Shown here in pieces: positions 1 to 5,961 of a DNA stretch of 8,057 nucleotides. The stretch spans positions 1 to 8,057 of the forward strand of contig PSRL01000038.1 of assembly GCA_003176035.1 (NCBI GenBank), in the 5' to 3' direction. The notes under the pieces are model-generated. The model did not search any database. It was not told the origin of the DNA and saw nothing but the letters and a program-made list of their open reading frames with translations. Numbering within the stretch: the first letter of the stretch is position 1; each line of letters starts with the position of its first letter. The DNA comes from Verrucomicrobiota bacterium. Lineage in GTDB: Bacteria > Verrucomicrobiota > Verrucomicrobiia > Chthoniobacterales > Xiphinematobacteraceae. Made by a program: the position numbers and the translations under genes.

Positions 1-3000
1 GGCAATAGTGCCGACGCCCGTTTCAGCGACTAGTTTTACACACACACGAGCACGAGGATTTACTTGTTTGAGATCGTAAATCAGTTGGGCGAGATCTTCG
101 ATGGAATAGATATCGTGGTGAGGAGGGGGAGAAATCAGTGTGACGCCTGGAACCGCATGACGAAGTTGAGCAATGTAGGCGCTGACTTTGTGGCCGGGGA
201 GTTGGCCTCCCTCGCCGGGCTTGGCTCCCTGCGCCATTTTGATTTCGATTTCTTTGGCACTGGCCAAATAAGCGGCCGTCACGCCAAAACGGCCGGATGC
301 AATCTGTTTGATTGCGCTATTGGCCCAGTCTCCGTCGCTTCTTCTATGAAAGCGTGCGGGGTCTTCGCCTCCTTCGCCGCTATTGGATTTTCCCCCGATG
401 CGATTCATGGCGATTGCCAAGGTTTCGTGAGCTTCGGGGCTGAGTGCGCCCAAAGACATGCCAGCGGTGGTGAATCGGCGACGGATCTCTTCGATGGGTT
501 CCACCTCTTCCAACGGAATGGCACCGCTACTCCGCGGAACAAATTCCAAAAGATTTCTTAAAGAGTGGGGTCGTGCGCTTAAGACACTGTCCACATATTT
601 TTTATAGTCCTCTTCTTTACCCGCTTTATCGGCTCCTTTAATCCCTACGAAGGTATGGAAATTTTGGATTACGGGAGCAGACACCACATGCACCTCTCCC
701 GTGCGACGAGACCGATAATAGCCAAAGTCTTCCAATTTTTCAGCTTGTGTTTCAAAACCTCCGGCATGTCGCTGTAAACTTTCGTCCGCAATTTCTTCGT
801 ACGAAATTCCACCAAGCGGAGAGGGGGTGCCGGTAAAGCATTCTTCAACCAATGAGGTTGCCAAGCCGATGATTTCGAAAACTTGAGCGCCTCGATAGCT
901 GCTCAGCATAGCGATGCCCATCTTGGACATGATCTTCAGCAAGCCATTTTCGAGAGCGGTTCTATATTTCGAAACAGCTTCTGAGAAATCCCGAGAGTCC
1001 CTTGCCGACAGTTCTTGGATAGTGTCGAAGGCCAAGTAAGGATTGACACAGCTTGCGCCATAGCCAATTAGGCAGGCGACTTGATGGACGTCCCGCGCCT
1101 CTCCGGTTTCGCAGAGGATACTGACGCGCATCCTTTTCCCAACGCGACAAAGATGATGATGAACCGCCCCGACTGCCAAAAGCATGGGGATTGGCACATG
1201 TTTACTCCCTACTGCTCGGTCGGAAAGGGTCAGGAGTCGCACTCCATCGTCAACCGCCCGTTCGGCCTCGGCACAGATGCGGCTAAGAGCCGGCTGCAAG
1301 CCGTTTCTGCCTTCTTGCAGCGGCCAAACGACGCTGAGGGTCCTCGCAGTGTGGACTCCACCTACGGCTGTCAAACGGCGCAGTTCCTGATCCGTAAGAA
1401 TTGGGGACTTTACCAGGATAACTTCGGCATGTTCGGGTGTTTCGCTCAGGAGATTGCGGCGCAGTCCTAAAATGCAATCCAGAGACATCACTAATTTCTC
1501 GCGGATGGGGTCGATGGGCGGATTAGTGACCTGGGCGAAAAGTTGCTTAAAGTAAGTGTAAAGCAATCGGGGACGCAGAGACAAAATTGCCAGGGGGGTG
1601 TCATCGCCCATTGAGCCTACCGCCTCGGCTCCGTCTCTCAACATGGGGGTCAGTACCATGTCGACTTCTTCGCTCGAATAACCAAAGCAAATCTGTTTCC
1701 GGAGCAGTTGAGAAAGATCCGAGGAATTCGCATGAGTTTTTGTTTCCAATGGGAATTCGATTCTATGTTTTTTCAGCCATCCGGCGTAGTCCTGTTGTTT
1801 TGCCAAAAATTCCTTGATTTCGCGGTCTCGTAATAAACGTCCTTCAGCAGTATTGATTGCTATCATTTCTCCAGGACCCAATCTGCCTTTTTCAATGATC
1901 CCGGAGGACCTCAATCCGGAGACTCCCATTTCTGAGCCCAGGACAAAAATTCCATCATCGGTCAATTTGTATCGAGCAGGCCGTAATCCATTTCGGTCCA
2001 AACAGGCTGCTACGGTGATGCCATCGGTGCACACAAGCGCTGCCGGGCCATCCCAAGGTTCGCACAGGCAGGCATTGTACTCGTAGAATGCCCTCAGCTC
2101 CGGGGAAAAATATTCGTCCGGCGCCGGTGGGACCAGCATTGTTAAAGCGTGTAATAGGTTGCGACCGGACATCGACAAGATTTCCAGGGCATTATCTAAG
2201 CTAGCGGAATCGGAGCCGCCGGGTTGAATAATAGGCTTAAGGAGCTGAATGTCTTTTCCCCAAAAATCGGCGCCAAGTTCCGATTCGCGCGCATACATCC
2301 AGCTTCGATTCCCCCGGATGGTGTTAATTTCCCCATTGTGCGCCAAGATGCGAAATGGTTGTGCCAGCGACCATGTTGGAAAGGTGTTGGTGCTATATCG
2401 CTGATGGTATACCGAGAGTGCGGTTTCATAAGCGGAGTGAGAAAGGTCGGGATAAAACTTTTCCAGCGCCCCTGAAACGAGCAGTCCCTTGTAAACGAGT
2501 GTTCGATGGGAAAAGGAAGGGATATAAAAATGTCGAATTTGATCCGCGGCCGCCCGGTCTTCGATTTCGTTACGGGCCAAAAAAAGGCGCCGTTCATAGT
2601 CGTCGTTTGAAATGCCCCAGGGACGCCCGATTAAGACCTGTTCAATCCGGGGAAGCGTTGATTTTGCCTTATCCCCAAGAACATGCAGATTCAGAGGGAC
2701 TTCTCTCCATCCGAATAAAAAGAGTTCTCTCTTTTCGAGTACCTCAGCTGTAATCGTTTTTGCTCGGGCTTGAGCATAAGCGTTGTCGTGCGGCAGAAAA
2801 AGCACTCCTACCGCGAGGTCACTTTCCTGATAAAGATGATGCCCCAGCTTCGCAACCTGAGGGACAAAAATTTTATAGGGAATCTGGGTGGCAATACCTG
2901 CTCCATCGCCCGTTTTGGCGTCAGCATCCAAGGCGCCGCGGTGCATCAAGCCACAGATTGATTTTAAGCCGATTTTTAAAATTCGATTTGAACGGCGGCC

Positions 3001-3132
3001 ATTCACATCCGCAACGAAGCCTACGCCGCATGCATCGTGTTCAAAAGAAGGATCATATAATGAATTCTGCCGCAATGCCCTCCGGGTGGGTTGTGTTTTG
3101 CTGCCGTCCTCAGCCGCCATTTTTTTCTTCAT
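1..3132 (-). CDS. gltB: Glutamate synthase large subunit (GltB), 5' two-thirds; C-terminus beyond the left edge
   Basis: Glutamate synthase converts glutamine plus 2-oxoglutarate and two electrons into two glutamates in the cytoplasm; this is the assimilatory half of the GS-GOGAT cycle. The frame is open for 1044 codons without interruption and leaves the window, against about 1500 residues for the family. Cys35 in EHDACGVGF is the expected N-terminal nucleophile of the class II glutamine amidotransferase domain, so the first 34 residues would be a cleaved propeptide. Amidotransferase motifs RYSTNTFPTW (from residue 245) and HNGEIN (265-270) follow. The FMN/synthase domain shows GMSLGALSPEAHE (from 890), SNSGEGGED (916-924) and AKPGEGGQLPG (970-980), with PHHDIYSIEDL near 1004-1014. 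The iron-sulfur cysteines and C-terminal beta-helix lie outside, so ferredoxin and NADPH types cannot be separated. The ATG at 3132 is preferred because GAGGG lies about 10 nt upstream; an ATG at 3120 is the alternative. Confidence 0.97.
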   Translation of the reverse strand, partial: MKKKMAAEDGSKTQPTRRALRQNSLYDPSFEHDACGVGFVADVNGRRSNRILKIGLKSICGLMHRGALDADAKTGDGAGIATQIPYKIFVPQVAKLGHHLYQESDLAVGVLFLPHDNAYAQARAKTITAEVLEKRELFLFGWREVPLNLHVLGDKAKSTLPRIEQVLIGRPWGISNDDYERRLFLARNEIEDRAAADQIRHFYIPSFSHRTLVYKGLLVSGALEKFYPDLSHSAYETALSVYHQRYSTNTFPTWSLAQPFRILAHNGEINTIRGNRSWMYARESELGADFWGKDIQLLKPIIQPGGSDSASLDNALEILSMSGRNLLHALTMLVPPAPDEYFSPELRAFYEYNACLCEPWDGPAALVCTDGITVAACLDRNGLRPARYKLTDDGIFVLGSEMGVSGLRSSGIIEKGRLGPGEMIAINTAEGRLLRDREIKEFLAKQQDYAGWLKKHRIEFPLETKTHANSSDLSQLLRKQICFGYSSEEVDMVLTPMLRDGAEAVGSMGDDTPLAILSLRPRLLYTYFKQLFAQVTNPPIDPIREKLVMSLDCILGLRRNLLSETPEHAEVILVKSPILTDQELRRLTAVGGVHTARTLSVVWPLQEGRNGLQPALSRICAEAERAVDDGVRLLTLSDRAVGSKHVPIPMLLAVGAVHHHLCRVGKRMRVSILCETGEARDVHQVACLIGYGASCVNPYLAFDTIQELSARDSRDFSEAVSKYRTALENGLLKIMSKMGIAMLSSYRGAQVFEIIGLATSLVEECFTGTPSPLGGISYEEIADESLQRHAGGFETQAEKLEDFGYYRSRRTGEVHVVSAPVIQNFHTFVGIKGADKAGKEEDYKKYVDSVLSARPHSLRNLLEFVPRSSGAIPLEEVEPIEEIRRRFTTAGMSLGALSPEAHETLAIAMNRIGGKSNSGEGGEDPARFHRRSDGDWANSAIKQIASGRFGVTAAYLASAKEIEIKMAQGAKPGEGGQLPGHKVSAYIAQLRHAVPGVTLISPPPHHDIYSIEDLAQLIYDLKQVNPRARVCVKLVAETGVGTIA

Positions 3133-3321
3133 CGAAATTTTTCCCTCACTTGTTGATCCGCTATCAGGGAGCGGTTTACCCTCTGTAAAAAGCCCGACTG
3201 CCGGTTCTTTTTGCAAAAATCGGACCTATTTGTCGAAGCAATTTCCGTTCCAATCTGCTAAGGACCTGCCGCTCATTCTAATTTTTGTTGAAATTAGGGG
3301 ATTTATGGCAATAGTCACCGG
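3133..3321. promoter_or_regulatory. Divergent gltB / rlpA-family intergenic region
   Basis: These 189 bp separate two genes transcribed away from each other, so both promoters should lie here. I found no convincing sigma-70 -35/-10 pair for either gene. On the gltB side, CCGCT (3158-3162) and AGCGG (3170-3174) form a 5-bp stem with a 7-nt loop about 25 nt ahead of the gltB start codon. It could influence translation but is short enough to be chance. No clear regulator-binding site was recognised. Confidence 0.5.
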
Positions 3322-3325
3322 ATGA
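3305..3325 (+). CDS. Possible six-codon leader ORF overlapping the start of the RlpA-family gene
   Basis: An ATG at 3305 is preceded by AGGGG (3296-3300, 4-nt spacing) and encodes only MAIVTG before a TGA at 3323-3325. That stop overlaps the ATG of the following gene in an ATGA junction. The ATG at 3322 has no Shine-Dalgarno sequence of its own; the purine-rich motif sits in front of the mini-ORF instead. Translational coupling through this leader is therefore possible. The ORF is very short and the spacing is tight, so chance is a fair alternative. Confidence 0.2.
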   Translation: MAIVTG

Positions 3326-3759
3326 CTCGGCTCTCAGACACTTCGCTGATTCGAAAAAGCTCACGGCTTTTCGCTGTGATCTTCTTTGGAATGGCCATTG
3401 TCTCCGCATACGGTGCTGATTCTCGTCATGGCAAAAACGGCGACCAATTGGCCTCAACCGGCTCTATGCAAGACACTCAGGTGGGCAAAGCATCTTGGTA
3501 TGGCGGGCGGGATATTGGGCGGCTAACAGCCAGTGGAGAATGCTACCATCGGAGGGACATTACTGCAGCTCATCGGCAACTGCCTTTTAACACGCGTGTG
3601 CTTGTGACAAATCTCAGAAATGGCAGGCAAGTAGTAGTCCGTATCAATGACCGGGGACCTTATATTAAAGGGCGAATCATCGACCTCAGCTTCGAAGCGG
3701 CAAAAAGTATCGGTATGGTGAAATCGGGGGTTACTTCGGTCCATTTGCGGGTGCTTTAG
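3322..3759 (+). CDS. rlpA: RlpA-family septal-ring lytic transglycosylase-like protein, double-psi beta-barrel, no SPOR domain
   Basis: RlpA proteins are exported, and in Pseudomonas aeruginosa RlpA cleaves glycan strands lacking stem peptides at the division septum. This 145-residue protein starts with a signal-peptide-like segment: basic residues, a hydrophobic core at about residues 16-30, and a possible cleavage site near SAYG-AD. There is no lipobox cysteine, so it is probably soluble periplasmic rather than a lipoprotein. Residues 54-145 match the family closely: GKASWYGG, TASGE (69-73), TAAH (81-84), VTNLRNG, RINDRGP (107-112 region) and GRIIDLS. Glu73, His84 and Asp110 are at the positions I take to match the catalytic residues of the Pseudomonas enzyme. 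The C-terminal SPOR domain of longer homologues is missing, so septal targeting must differ. The in-frame TAG at 3295-3297 rules out a longer start. The nearest ribosome-binding-like motif serves a six-codon ORF just upstream. Confidence 0.93.
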   Translation: MTRLSDTSLIRKSSRLFAVIFFGMAIVSAYGADSRHGKNGDQLASTGSMQDTQVGKASWYGGRDIGRLTASGECYHRRDITAAHRQLPFNTRVLVTNLRNGRQVVVRINDRGPYIKGRIIDLSFEAAKSIGMVKSGVTSVHLRVL

Positions 3760-3769
3760 ACGCTAATTC

Positions 3770-3805
3770 GTACACCTGAAAAAGGGCTGGCAAGCATTCG
3801 GCAGC
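3770..3805. repeat. Dispersed ~35-bp repeat, copy 1
   Basis: This stretch matches 7993-8027 over about 35 bp with one gap and a handful of mismatches. The shared core is CTGAAAAAGGGCTG followed by AAGCAT and CGGC. Here it lies 10 bp after the RlpA-family stop codon. On the minus strand both copies can be read in the same frame as RMLxSPFSG followed by a few residues and a stop. The repeat may therefore be either an intergenic element or a remnant of coding sequence. Confidence 0.55.
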
Positions 3806-3815
3806 GGCCGGCCCT
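3779..3815 (-). terminator. Candidate Rho-independent terminator for minus-strand transcripts
   Basis: Read on the minus strand, AGGGC-C-GGC (3815-3807) pairs with GCC-A-GCCCT (3791-3783). That is an 8-bp, GC-rich stem with one C-A mismatch and a 15-nt loop. Four T residues follow (3782-3779), after a T that closes the stem. The plus strand has no T run after the hairpin. It lies at the end of the minus-strand gene series and 60-170 bp past the last minus-strand ORFs, where a terminator would be expected. It overlaps the dispersed repeat. Confidence 0.5.
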
Positions 3816-3867
3816 GGCAACAGCATGTAACTATGTAATTAAAAACGCTCTGATTTTCGGTTCCAGC

Positions 3868-3924
3868 TTAGTATTGAAATAAAGCGTAAAGAATCTTCTG
3901 CAAGTGATATTCCTCTTCTTTCAT
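3868..3924 (-). CDS. Possible 18-residue small ORF
   Basis: An ATG at 3924-3922 is preceded by AGGAG (3939-3935) and GGAG (3933-3930, 5-nt spacing), among the best ribosome-binding-like sequences in the window. It encodes MKEEEYHLQKILYALFQY and stops at TAA (3870-3868). The frame is the same as that of the hypothetical gene ending at 3985 and contains no stop between, so this could also be the tail of a longer ancestral protein cut by the TAA at 3987-3985. No family is recognised. A stop-free run of 38 codons is not itself significant, so this is tentative. Confidence 0.22.
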   Translation of the reverse strand: MKEEEYHLQKILYALFQY

Positions 3925-3984
3925 CCGCACTCCGCTCCTAGGCAATTCGGATTCACTTGTAAGCCTAAGCCAACGGTAATGCAG

Positions 3985-4320
3985 TTACACGAATGAAGGT
4001 CTGGCGGTGGCTAGGGTTTCTATGTCTAATTTGACTCGGTTTCTATAATTGGGCTCTCGAGTAAGATTCTCAGAGGCCAGGCTGAGTTCCCGTTTCTGAT
4101 GTTCAAGAAGTATTTGAAGCAATTTTTGCGTTGCTTCCTGCCGTCGTAGTTCCAGGAGTTCGCGTTGTTTTTCTTCCGGGGATAGGAGAGAAACTCGGGA
4201 TTCCGAGCCATTGATACCGAGGCGCTTTTTTTGGGCTGCTTTTGCGGCGGCAAGCGAAGCTCCTATCTTTTCCATTGTACTCTTTTGAATGCTACTGTGA
4301 TCGGCTGACAGGTGGATCAT
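3985..4320 (-). CDS. Hypothetical small charged, helix-rich protein
   Basis: I do not recognise this gene. From the first ATG (4320) it encodes 111 residues. The sequence opens with MIHLSADHSS, then an alanine/lysine-rich stretch (GASLAAAKAAQKK), then a long Glu/Gln/Leu/Arg-rich segment (SPEEKQRELLELRR through HQKRELS) likely to form amphipathic helix or coiled coil. There is no signal peptide or membrane segment. The frame stays open up to a TTG at 4386, but that codon lies inside a dispersed repeat and has no ribosome-binding site. A later ATG at 4275 has GAG 4 nt upstream and would give 96 residues (MEKIGASLAAA...). The gene lies downstream of the VWA gene but after a terminator-like hairpin, so it may be transcribed separately. 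Coding status is plausible, not certain. Confidence 0.5.
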   Translation of the reverse strand: MIHLSADHSSIQKSTMEKIGASLAAAKAAQKKRLGINGSESRVSLLSPEEKQRELLELRRQEATQKLLQILLEHQKRELSLASENLTREPNYRNRVKLDIETLATARPSFV

Positions 4321-4377
4321 ATGGGGTTGGCGTTTTAAGGAATTAGGATTTGCTGGTGGAATATTTTTACGTAGAAC

Positions 4378-4398
4378 CTCTCCCAAAATCTAGGAAGA
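4378..4398. repeat. 21-bp dispersed repeat, copy 1 (contains the CTAGG motif)
   Basis: The stretch begins CTCTCCCAAAATCTAGG and matches 5548-5568 at 19 of 21 positions; the two differences are A-A against G-G after CTCTCCC. Its 14-bp core (4381-4394) is, in reverse complement, also nearly identical to the two motifs at 5777 and 5797. The copy overlaps the far-upstream TTG of the small hypothetical gene and runs straight into the 24-bp tandem array. Confidence 0.7.
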
Positions 4399-4460
4399 GG
4401 CCGTGAGAAGCTTCTAGGAAGAGGCCGTGAGAAGCTTCTAGGAAGAGGCCGTGAGAAGCT
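4391..4460. repeat. Three tandem copies of a 24-bp unit
   Basis: The unit TAGGAAGAGGCCGTGAGAAG followed by CTTC occurs at 4391-4414 and 4415-4438 without a difference. A third copy starts at 4439 and is exact for 22 bases before diverging. Each junction creates the perfect 10-bp palindrome AGAAGCTTCT (4406-4415 and 4430-4439). The array is intergenic, between the VWA terminator and the small hypothetical gene. It could be a set of protein-binding sites or simply a slippage-expanded minisatellite. Confidence 0.95.
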
Positions 4461-4467
4461 CTTATAG

Positions 4468-4475
4468 CCCCCCCC
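4468..4475. repeat. Run of eight C (eight G on the minus strand)
   Basis: Eight consecutive C residues lie just beyond the 24-bp tandem array. On the minus strand the context is TTCGAG, then a 19-nt stretch containing the eight G, then TATAAG. If these were weak -35 and -10 elements, the homopolymer would set their spacing. The putative -35 is poor, so a promoter here is uncertain. Confidence 0.6.
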
Positions 4476-4520
4476 ACCAAATATACTCGAATTTTAGATT
4501 TCCGCTATGGGCGAGAGATC

Positions 4521-4550
4521 AAAAAATAACTTTAACAGATTTTTAAAGTT
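4521..4550 (-). terminator. A/T-rich Rho-independent terminator overlapping the VWA stop codon
   Basis: On the minus strand AACTTTAA (4550-4543) and TTAAAGTT (4535-4528) form a perfect 8-bp stem with a 7-nt loop, followed by ATTTTTT (4527-4521). The 5' arm includes the last bases of the VWA coding sequence and its TAA stop. The stem has one G-C pair and would be weak, but stem, loop and T run are in the correct order and position for the end of the VWA transcript. Confidence 0.6.
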
Positions 4551-5508
4551 TGCGAATGGTGCCGCCGTGTGGCGCGAGGATCTTTCGCATTTCTCCGTAG
4601 AGGTCGTCTTTCATGCCTATGGCAAAGAAGTGGATTTTTATGGGGAGTGCGCGTTTTTGTTGCAGAGTGCGAAGGGTAGATTGAATTTCATCATAGGGGA
4701 TGGGCCCACTCTGGCGATAGAAGCCACCGTCACTCAGGATATAAATGACCTCGGGTTCCAAATGGAAAGCGCGAATCAAGACTTGAAGAAAGCCAGGGCC
4801 TCCGGAAACTAAGTTTGGGGTGGAGCGGGGCATCATTCCTGTTGTAGCGAACCATTGATTCAACCACTCTTTGGCACGTCGACGGTTTTCATCGGTTGCC
4901 GGTAAAAGAGTGTCGTGGAAGAATGCGTAATTCCTTGCAAATTGAGCTAAGCCAAATCGACATTGAATTCCAAGCTCTTCAATCAAGCGACAGCTTTCTT
5001 TTTTGATCGCTTCCATGGGGACGGCGGCACGGTTAGCCGCATTGACGACGGTTTTCGAGATGTCATAGAGAATCAGGATGCGCTTGGCTTCAGTACCGAC
5101 GCCAAAAAAACTGTTTTGTCCTGCGGCGGACCAATTCATTCCGTTTGGGGATTGGTGATCAACGCTCAATTCGGTTGCCAGATCAGCAAATGCTGTCGAG
5201 TTGAATTTGGGAAGGGGCGGCATCTGCGGAAGTGAAAGCGCTGTCGGATGCACGCTTTTTAAAAGCTCCTGCGCGCTCACTTTAGGTCGCGCCATTTCCA
5301 GCTGACGCATTTCGATCCGATGTTTTCTCACTTTTGCCGGGAATTCCACGTTGGCTTTGACTTCCAAGGCGGGTACATCGGGCAAGAAATTTCGGGCTAT
5401 AACAAAGAAGCCCGCGATGACTATGGCCCCTAGATGCAGTGCACCGGCCACAATCAAAATCGATGCGATTAATTTTTTCCTATCCCACTCTTTTTTGCTG
5501 TGATCCAT
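4543..5508 (-). CDS. Single-membrane-helix protein with periplasmic VWA-like domain, ExbD-associated
   Basis: This 321-residue protein has a short basic N-terminus (KKEWDRKK), one membrane helix at about residues 13-37, and then a linker with basic and proline-rich parts (SLPQMPPLPK at 92-101). Residues about 142-315 look like a von Willebrand A domain: a beta strand RILILYD leads into DISKT (Asp149, Ser151, Thr153), close to the DxSxS metal-binding (MIDAS) motif, and a later strand VIYILSDGG carries Asp260. The topology places the VWA domain in the periplasm. VWA domains commonly bind protein partners through a divalent metal. The layout resembles TonB with its C-terminal domain replaced, and the gene lies downstream of two exbD genes, so a role in transmitting or sensing motor activity is inferred. 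GAGG lies 5 nt before the ATG. A terminator overlaps the stop. The exact function is unknown. Confidence 0.85.
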   Translation of the reverse strand: MDHSKKEWDRKKLIASILIVAGALHLGAIVIAGFFVIARNFLPDVPALEVKANVEFPAKVRKHRIEMRQLEMARPKVSAQELLKSVHPTALSLPQMPPLPKFNSTAFADLATELSVDHQSPNGMNWSAAGQNSFFGVGTEAKRILILYDISKTVVNAANRAAVPMEAIKKESCRLIEELGIQCRFGLAQFARNYAFFHDTLLPATDENRRRAKEWLNQWFATTGMMPRSTPNLVSGGPGFLQVLIRAFHLEPEVIYILSDGGFYRQSGPIPYDEIQSTLRTLQQKRALPIKIHFFAIGMKDDLYGEMRKILAPHGGTIRKL

Positions 5509-5513
5509 TGTTG

Positions 5514-5517
5514 CCTC
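5514..5517 (-). promoter_or_regulatory. Ribosome-binding site of the VWA gene
   Basis: TGAGG precedes the ATG at 5508 with a 5-nt spacer (CAACA). This is the clearest ribosome-binding site in the right half of the window. It fixes the VWA start and argues that the longer overlapping frame to its right is not the coding one. Confidence 0.7.
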
Positions 5518-5547
5518 AGCTCGTTTTGTTGCGCTTTACCGTCCCTA

Positions 5548-5568
5548 CTCTCCCGGAATCTAGGAAGA
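5548..5568. repeat. 21-bp dispersed repeat, copy 2
   Basis: This copy begins CTCTCCCGGAATCTAGG and differs from 4378-4398 at two positions of 21. It is in the same orientation and lies about 40 bp upstream of the VWA start codon, whereas copy 1 lies downstream of the VWA gene. The two copies therefore flank the VWA gene as direct repeats. Confidence 0.65.
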
Positions 5569-5601
5569 CCGGCGTTGCCAGAAATTTGGAGCCAGACGAA
5601 A

Positions 5602-5649
5602 CGCCAAGTGAGGTAATACCAGGCGAGGCGCCAAAATGAGGTAATGCCA
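5602..5649. repeat. Imperfect tandem duplication, period 27 bp
   Basis: CGCCAAGTGAGGTAATACCA (5602-5621) recurs at 5629-5649 with one inserted A and two further differences, separated by GGCGAGG. The length difference between units breaks any shared reading frame, which suggests non-coding sequence. No function is recognised. Confidence 0.75.
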
Positions 5650-5770
5650 CCGATGGTATTAAAAAGCGAAAGAACTATAAAATGAGCATGCCTTTGAGGC
5701 GCTTTTTCTCCTGGGTGTGTTGCAAGAAAGAGTCCATCCGGCAGCCGCCAGACGACTTCCATCTGACGTC

Positions 5771-5810
5771 GGCCTCCCTAGGTTTTGGGAGGGGGGCCTA
5801 GGTTTTGGGA
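5771..5810. repeat. Two 20-bp tandem units with CCTAGGTTTTGGGA
   Basis: CCTAGGTTTTGGGA occurs exactly at 5777-5790 and 5797-5810. The surrounding 20-bp units differ only in their first few bases. The motif is the reverse complement of the core of the 21-bp repeats at 4381 and 5551, with one and two or three differences. The first unit also forms CCTCCC / GGGAGG, a perfect 6-bp stem (5773-5778 with 5787-5792). Confidence 0.85.
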
Positions 5811-5824
5811 AAGGTTTTAAAAGA

Positions 5825-5961
5825 GTATGGAAGACGGCGCAATTCCGACGATCCTGGACCAAGGTGTGTCGCTAAACCTGGCTAAGTTCACAGTGGATAT
5901 TAGCCCTGATTCAGTGATTGTCCCTTGTCTGAGAAATCCTGGGAGCGCGCCGTCTCCATAC
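5825..5961. other. 137-nt inverted-repeat element: possible structured RNA, 3' UTR hairpin or MITE-like sequence
   Basis: GTATGGA(A)GACGGCGC at 5825-5840 pairs with 5947-5961 to give 15 bp with one bulged A. Inside, 5843-5846 can pair with 5941-5944, GGACCAAGG (5856-5864) with CCTTGTCT (5923-5930) around one bulge, and GGCTAA / TTAGCC (5880-5885, 5900-5905) as a terminal hairpin. The whole makes a rod with internal loops. It begins about 14 nt after the stop of the 260-residue gene; on the minus strand TCTTTT follows the outer stem. No signature of SRP RNA, tmRNA or RNase P RNA was seen. A miniature inverted-repeat element is an equal alternative. Confidence 0.5.

Noticed and set aside
64..561. 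165-codon plus-strand frame opposite gltB
   Set aside because: It lies wholly on the antisense strand of an intact, motif-rich gltB frame; its translation shows no family features. Other plus-strand frames at 1081-3325 are rejected for the same reason.
4321..4386. TTG start extending the small hypothetical protein by 22 residues
   Set aside because: The TTG sits inside a dispersed repeat, has no ribosome-binding site, and the extra residues show no feature.
4391..4460. CRISPR array
   Set aside because: The 24-bp units abut directly without spacers, and no cas gene is present.
4507..4812. 101-codon plus-strand frame
   Set aside because: Antisense to the C-terminal part of the VWA gene, which has a recognisable fold and a good ribosome-binding site.
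5469..5762. 97-codon minus-strand frame with hydrophobic Trp/Phe-rich middle and AGGGAGG about 11 nt upstream
   Set aside because: It overlaps the VWA start by 40 bp in another frame, and its hydrophobic part is translated from non-coding tandem repeats whose unit lengths differ by one base. I cannot exclude a small membrane protein, but the evidence is weak.
5825..5961. 6S, SRP, tmRNA or RNase P RNA
   Set aside because: None of the conserved motifs of SRP, tmRNA or RNase P RNA was seen. The rod shape vaguely recalls 6S RNA but is shorter than usual, so no family name was assigned.
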